This document shows positions 61,063-64,000 of a DNA stretch of 64,000 bases, piece after piece. The DNA is taken from contig NZ_JAJNOR010000006.1 in assembly GCF_021044755.1 (NCBI RefSeq), forward strand, positions 62,001 through 126,000. The letters are read 5' to 3'. The position numbers and the translations under genes are program-made. The stretch comes from Lientehia hominis. Its GTDB lineage: Bacteria > Bacillota > Clostridia > Lachnospirales > Lachnospiraceae. The notes below the pieces were generated by a model, which made no database searches, was not told the origin of the DNA, and saw only the letters and a list, made by a program, of their open reading frames with translations. The stretch's first letter is position 1. Each line of letters starts with the position of its first letter.

Positions 61063-62471
61063 GAGTCTCCCTGTATGTAAAGGTTTTATTCGGCTATCTG
61101 ATCTTCGGTATCCTTGGCTTCATTACGATCGCTTTTTTCTCCTCCAATATGACACTCCAGTATCTGGAACGTGACCGGGCGGATCAGCTTTATAATGAAG
61201 CCAGCCTGATAGCCGGAAACTGCCGGCAGAAATATTCCGGCTCCAATATAAATTTTGAATCTCTTGGGCCCCAGCTTTCTTCCATAGGCTCTTATTTTGA
61301 TGCCGACATCTGGATCGTGGAAAAGCAGGGGAAAATCGTTTACCGAAGTGACGGGCTTCCTGTCGGGACTTCCATTGAAGGGTTCGATCCCTCAGAACAG
61401 GGACGGGGCCGCTATGTCATCGGCCACTATTATGAATTATTTGAAGATTCAGTTCTCAGTGTCACAGCTCCCATTTCGGCTAATTTCAGCACCTATGGAT
61501 ACGTCGTTCTCCATCAGTCTGTATCCGGCATCTGCGACGTGAGAGACAGGATCCTCAATATCATCTACATTACTTTCCTGGTGGTTTTTGCAATCTCCCT
61601 GGTGATTCTGTGGATATTCCGGATCTATATCTTCCAGCCCATCAAACAGATCACCGCAGCAGCCAACGAATTCGCCTCTGGAAACCTGAAGTATAATCTG
61701 AAGCTCCATTCGGAAGATGAGATCGGATATCTGGCCGATACGTTGAATTATATGGCCCATGAGCTCAATAATAAAGAAGAGGACCAGCGGAAATTCATAT
61801 CCAATGTCTCCCACGACTTTCGTTCTCCTCTCACATCCATAAAGGGATATCTGGAGGCCATGATCGACGGCACGATACCGCCTGAGCTCTACGAAAAATA
61901 TATGAAGCTTGTCATATCCGAGGCGGACAGACTGACTAAGCTGACCTCCAGCACATTGGCGCTGCAGTCTTTGGATTCCATGGGAAATCTTCTGGATATC
62001 ACGACCTTTGACATCAATCAGGTCATTCGGGATACGGTAGCTGCCTTTGAAGGAATCTGCAAGCCCAAGAATCTGAACTTCGACCTGATCTTTGCCGAGC
62101 GCTGCTTTTTTGTCCAGGCAGATATGGGAAAAATCCAGCAGGTCCTGTATAATCTGGCGGACAACGCCATAAAGTTTTCCCGCCCCAATACAACCATATG
62201 GATTGAAACGTATGAACGCCATGAGAAGATATTTATTTCCGTAAAAGACAGCGGCGTCGGAATATCCAAGGACAGTCTGAAAAAGATCTGGAGCCGCTTC
62301 TATAAATCAGACGCATCCCGCGGCAAAGATAAAAGCGGAACAGGACTCGGCCTTTCCATCACGAAGGAGATCATCACAGCCCACAATGAAAACATCGATG
62401 TGATCAGTACAGAAGGCATCGGGACCGAATTCATCTTCACTCTGCCAAAGGGCAGTCCTGTAAAATCATAG
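61059..62471 (+). CDS. HAMP-domain sensor histidine kinase
   Basis: 470 residues. Two membrane helices (about 7-30 and 165-190) bracket an outside sensor domain of about 130 residues. HAMP follows (FQPIKQITAAANEFASGNL), then the phospho-acceptor His in ISNVSHDFRSPLTSIKGYLEAM and an ATPase with LADNAIKFSRPN, VKDSGVGISKD, and GTGLGLSITKEII. Overlap with the preceding response regulator gene indicates a cognate pair. The signal sensed is unknown. Confidence 0.94.
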   Translation: MRVSLYVKVLFGYLIFGILGFITIAFFSSNMTLQYLERDRADQLYNEASLIAGNCRQKYSGSNINFESLGPQLSSIGSYFDADIWIVEKQGKIVYRSDGLPVGTSIEGFDPSEQGRGRYVIGHYYELFEDSVLSVTAPISANFSTYGYVVLHQSVSGICDVRDRILNIIYITFLVVFAISLVILWIFRIYIFQPIKQITAAANEFASGNLKYNLKLHSEDEIGYLADTLNYMAHELNNKEEDQRKFISNVSHDFRSPLTSIKGYLEAMIDGTIPPELYEKYMKLVISEADRLTKLTSSTLALQSLDSMGNLLDITTFDINQVIRDTVAAFEGICKPKNLNFDLIFAERCFFVQADMGKIQQVLYNLADNAIKFSRPNTTIWIETYERHEKIFISVKDSGVGISKDSLKKIWSRFYKSDASRGKDKSGTGLGLSITKEIITAHNENIDVISTEGIGTEFIFTLPKGSPVKS

Positions 62472-62494
62472 AGAGAAAACCTGGAGGAAACTGC

Positions 62495-63634
62495 ATGGGC
62501 AAGTTTGAATTATCACTTACCGATTTTGTAAAAACCGCGGGCCTTCTGCTGGCCGCTTATGCGGCCTGCCGGCTTCTTCAGCCTCTGACCGGTGCGGAGA
62601 ACAATACCGCGCTGATCTTTGTTCTGGCAGTGGTCATTATCTCCCGCATAACAAAGGGGTATCTATACGGAATTTTTGCTTCTCTTGTAAGTATGTTCTG
62701 CATCAACTATTTTTTCACTTACCCCTACTCTCAGTTTAATTTCAGCCTCAGCGGCTATCCGGTTTCTTTTCTGACCCTTTTTGCCGTATCCACTACGGTA
62801 TGCGCCCTGACCGCACAAGCCAAGCGGCAGACAGAATTAGCCGTCGACCGGGAAAAACAGGCCAAGGAACTTTTTGAATTGAATCAGAAGCTGTCAGAAG
62901 AACAGCAGGAGATCCGGATGGTGGCAGAGCAGGAAAAGATCCGGAACAATCTCCTGCGCGCCATTTCCCATGACCTCCGTACTCCTCTGACCTCCATATT
63001 CGGCTCCAGCTCTACACTTCTGACCGATTCAACCGAAGCTCTAAGCAACAATTCAAAAAAACTTCTGGCCGATATCCGAGACGATTCGGAATGGCTGATC
63101 CGGATGATTGAAAACCTGCTGATTGTGACAAAAATAAGCTCTTCTCCCACCGCTCTGAAAAAAACAGAAGAAGCGGCCGAGGAGATCGTAGCAGAGGCGG
63201 TCTCACAGACCAAAAAACGTTATCCCAAGCTGGAGGTGACTGCCCATGTACCAGATCAGCTCCTATTTGTTCCCATGGACCCGATACTCATCGAGCAAGT
63301 CCTGATCAATCTTCTGGAAAATGCGATCCGTCATTCAGGCGATACCAGCCATATCCTGCTGGATGTGGAAAAAGACGGAGACTACGCTGTTTTCGCCGTT
63401 TCAGACAGAGGGCGCGGTCTAACAGAGGAAATCCTCAAAATGCTGGAAAAAGGGAAGCTCCAGTCACTGAATACAGGAGGCGATTCTACCCGCGGCATGG
63501 GCATAGGACTGTCCGTATGCCAAAGCATCGTTCAGGCCCACAACGGCTATTTTAAAGCAGAAAACTCCCGCTCCGGAGGGGCGGTGTTCCGGTTCGGCCT
63601 GCCACTTACGACACAAAAGGAGGAAACACCATGA
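62495..63634 (+). CDS. KdpD-like sensor histidine kinase lacking the N-terminal KdpD domain
   Basis: 379 residues. Four closely spaced membrane helices (about 12-105) form a DUF4118 domain, as in KdpD (TKGYLYGIFASLVSMFCINYFFTYPY). The kinase core follows with LLRAISHDLRTPLTSIFG, LLENAIRHS, VSDRGRGL and GMGIGLSVCQSIVQAH. Full-length KdpD has an additional N-terminal KdpD/USP region that is absent here. Its stop overlaps the next start (ATGA). It may sense potassium or envelope conditions; no kdp transport genes are in view. Confidence 0.9.
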   Translation: MGKFELSLTDFVKTAGLLLAAYAACRLLQPLTGAENNTALIFVLAVVIISRITKGYLYGIFASLVSMFCINYFFTYPYSQFNFSLSGYPVSFLTLFAVSTTVCALTAQAKRQTELAVDREKQAKELFELNQKLSEEQQEIRMVAEQEKIRNNLLRAISHDLRTPLTSIFGSSSTLLTDSTEALSNNSKKLLADIRDDSEWLIRMIENLLIVTKISSSPTALKKTEEAAEEIVAEAVSQTKKRYPKLEVTAHVPDQLLFVPMDPILIEQVLINLLENAIRHSGDTSHILLDVEKDGDYAVFAVSDRGRGLTEEILKMLEKGKLQSLNTGGDSTRGMGIGLSVCQSIVQAHNGYFKAENSRSGGAVFRFGLPLTTQKEETP

Positions 63635-64000
63635 GCAGCAAACGAACGATTCTTGTCGTCGAAGACGAAGCGAGCATATGTAACTTCATAACCACGATTC
63701 TCCATTCAAACGGCTACACCGCCGTAGTTGCCGGCAGCGCCAGCCAGGCAAAGAGCATGATTTCTTCTTACTGCCCAGATCTAATCCTGCTGGATCTTGG
63801 ACTTCCGGATATGGACGGCCTGGATTTTCTGTCTTCCGTACGCCAGTGGTGCCATACTCCCATCATCGTCGTCTCCGCCAGAACTCATGAATCTGAGAAA
63901 GTGCAGGCGCTGGATCTGGGCGCGGATGATTATATCACAAAGCCCTTTGGCATATCCGAACTGACAGCCAGAATCCGGACCGCCCTGCGTCACGCGGACC
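63631..64000 (+). CDS. KdpE-like response regulator, 5' part only
   Basis: The window ends inside this gene. The 123 visible residues make a full receiver domain: acidic pocket VVEDEAS, phospho-acceptor in LILLDLGLPDMDGLDFL, VVSAR and Lys in YITKPFGISEL. AAAGGAGG precedes the ATG, which overlaps the kinase stop. A C-terminal winged helix is expected beyond the edge. Partner of the KdpD-like kinase. Confidence 0.88.
   Translation, partial: MSSKRTILVVEDEASICNFITTILHSNGYTAVVAGSASQAKSMISSYCPDLILLDLGLPDMDGLDFLSSVRQWCHTPIIVVSARTHESEKVQALDLGADDYITKPFGISELTARIRTALRHAD

Overview
The window reads as a chromosome segment of an anaerobic, spore-forming member of the Clostridia, most likely Lachnospiraceae. 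The reasons are a spoIIIE-independent but typical sporulation cluster (spoIIID, mbl, spoIID and the start of a spoIIQ-like gene), anaerobic sulfite reductase asrABC, desulfoferrodoxin, a rubredoxin-fused glutamate synthase, a BspA-like leucine-rich-repeat surface protein with a sortase-type C-terminus, a choloylglycine-hydrolase family enzyme and a type I-C CRISPR-Cas system. Core genes are of moderate GC content with strong AGGAGG ribosome binding sites; two short stretches (about 16.2-17.4 kb and 49.6-51.6 kb) are much richer in A and T and look acquired. No rRNA or tRNA gene was recognised.

Layout. 1-8.6 kb, minus strand: spoIIID, a 37-residue membrane peptide, two structured-RNA candidates, a CmpB-type membrane protein, mbl, recD2, comFC, spoIID and the 5' part of a spoIIQ-like gene. 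8.6-16.2 kb: DMT exporter with an AraC regulator, an AlkC-type DNA glycosylase, an HTH/WYL-like regulator, malQ and an Lsa-type ABC-F ribosome-protection gene preceded by a strong intrinsic terminator (probable attenuator). 16.2-17.4 kb: an AT-rich island of decayed secreted-protein and small membrane genes bounded by a 17-bp direct repeat. 17.4-21 kb: Crp/Fnr regulator plus asrABC. 21-34.9 kb: a very large REC/HD-GYP/PAS/GGDEF c-di-GMP protein, a NimA-like flavoprotein, an 8-oxoguanine glycosylase, glutamate synthase-like protein, LRR surface protein, alkyltransferase-like protein, membrane-anchored hydrolase, flavodoxin, and a bile-salt hydrolase/penicillin V acylase family enzyme. 34.9-36.4 kb: desulfoferrodoxin and a decayed blaI-blaR1 pair.

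36.4-44.8 kb holds a complete type I-C system on the minus strand (cas3, cas5c, cas8c, cas7, cas4, cas1, cas2, leader, array). The array has seven good repeats, one spacer present twice, and degenerate repeats at its old end that run directly into the truncated blaR1. 44.9-49.7 kb: a heterodimeric ABC exporter and a nucleotidyltransferase in one operon; the last codons of the exporter lie in one of two copies of a dispersed repeat (other copy at 7.7-8.2 kb). 49.7-53.6 kb is accessory: a secreted protein and a two-TM partner behind a promoter with a 24-bp perfect palindrome, a degenerate IS1182-like transposase, a stray rlmD tail and a PD-(D/E)XK nuclease. 53.9-64 kb returns to core genes: rlmD, yhaM, a catalytically dead HtrA-like PDZ protein, mutS2, an OmpR/HAMP-kinase pair and a KdpD/KdpE-like pair cut by the window end.

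The most interesting leads are the C-rich sRNA candidate in the sporulation cluster, the composite dispersed repeat, the CRISPR module's junction with blaR1, the two AT-rich secreted-protein cassettes, and active-site losses in SpoIID, the HtrA-like protein and the alkyltransferase. All homology calls are from memory of protein families, not from a search.
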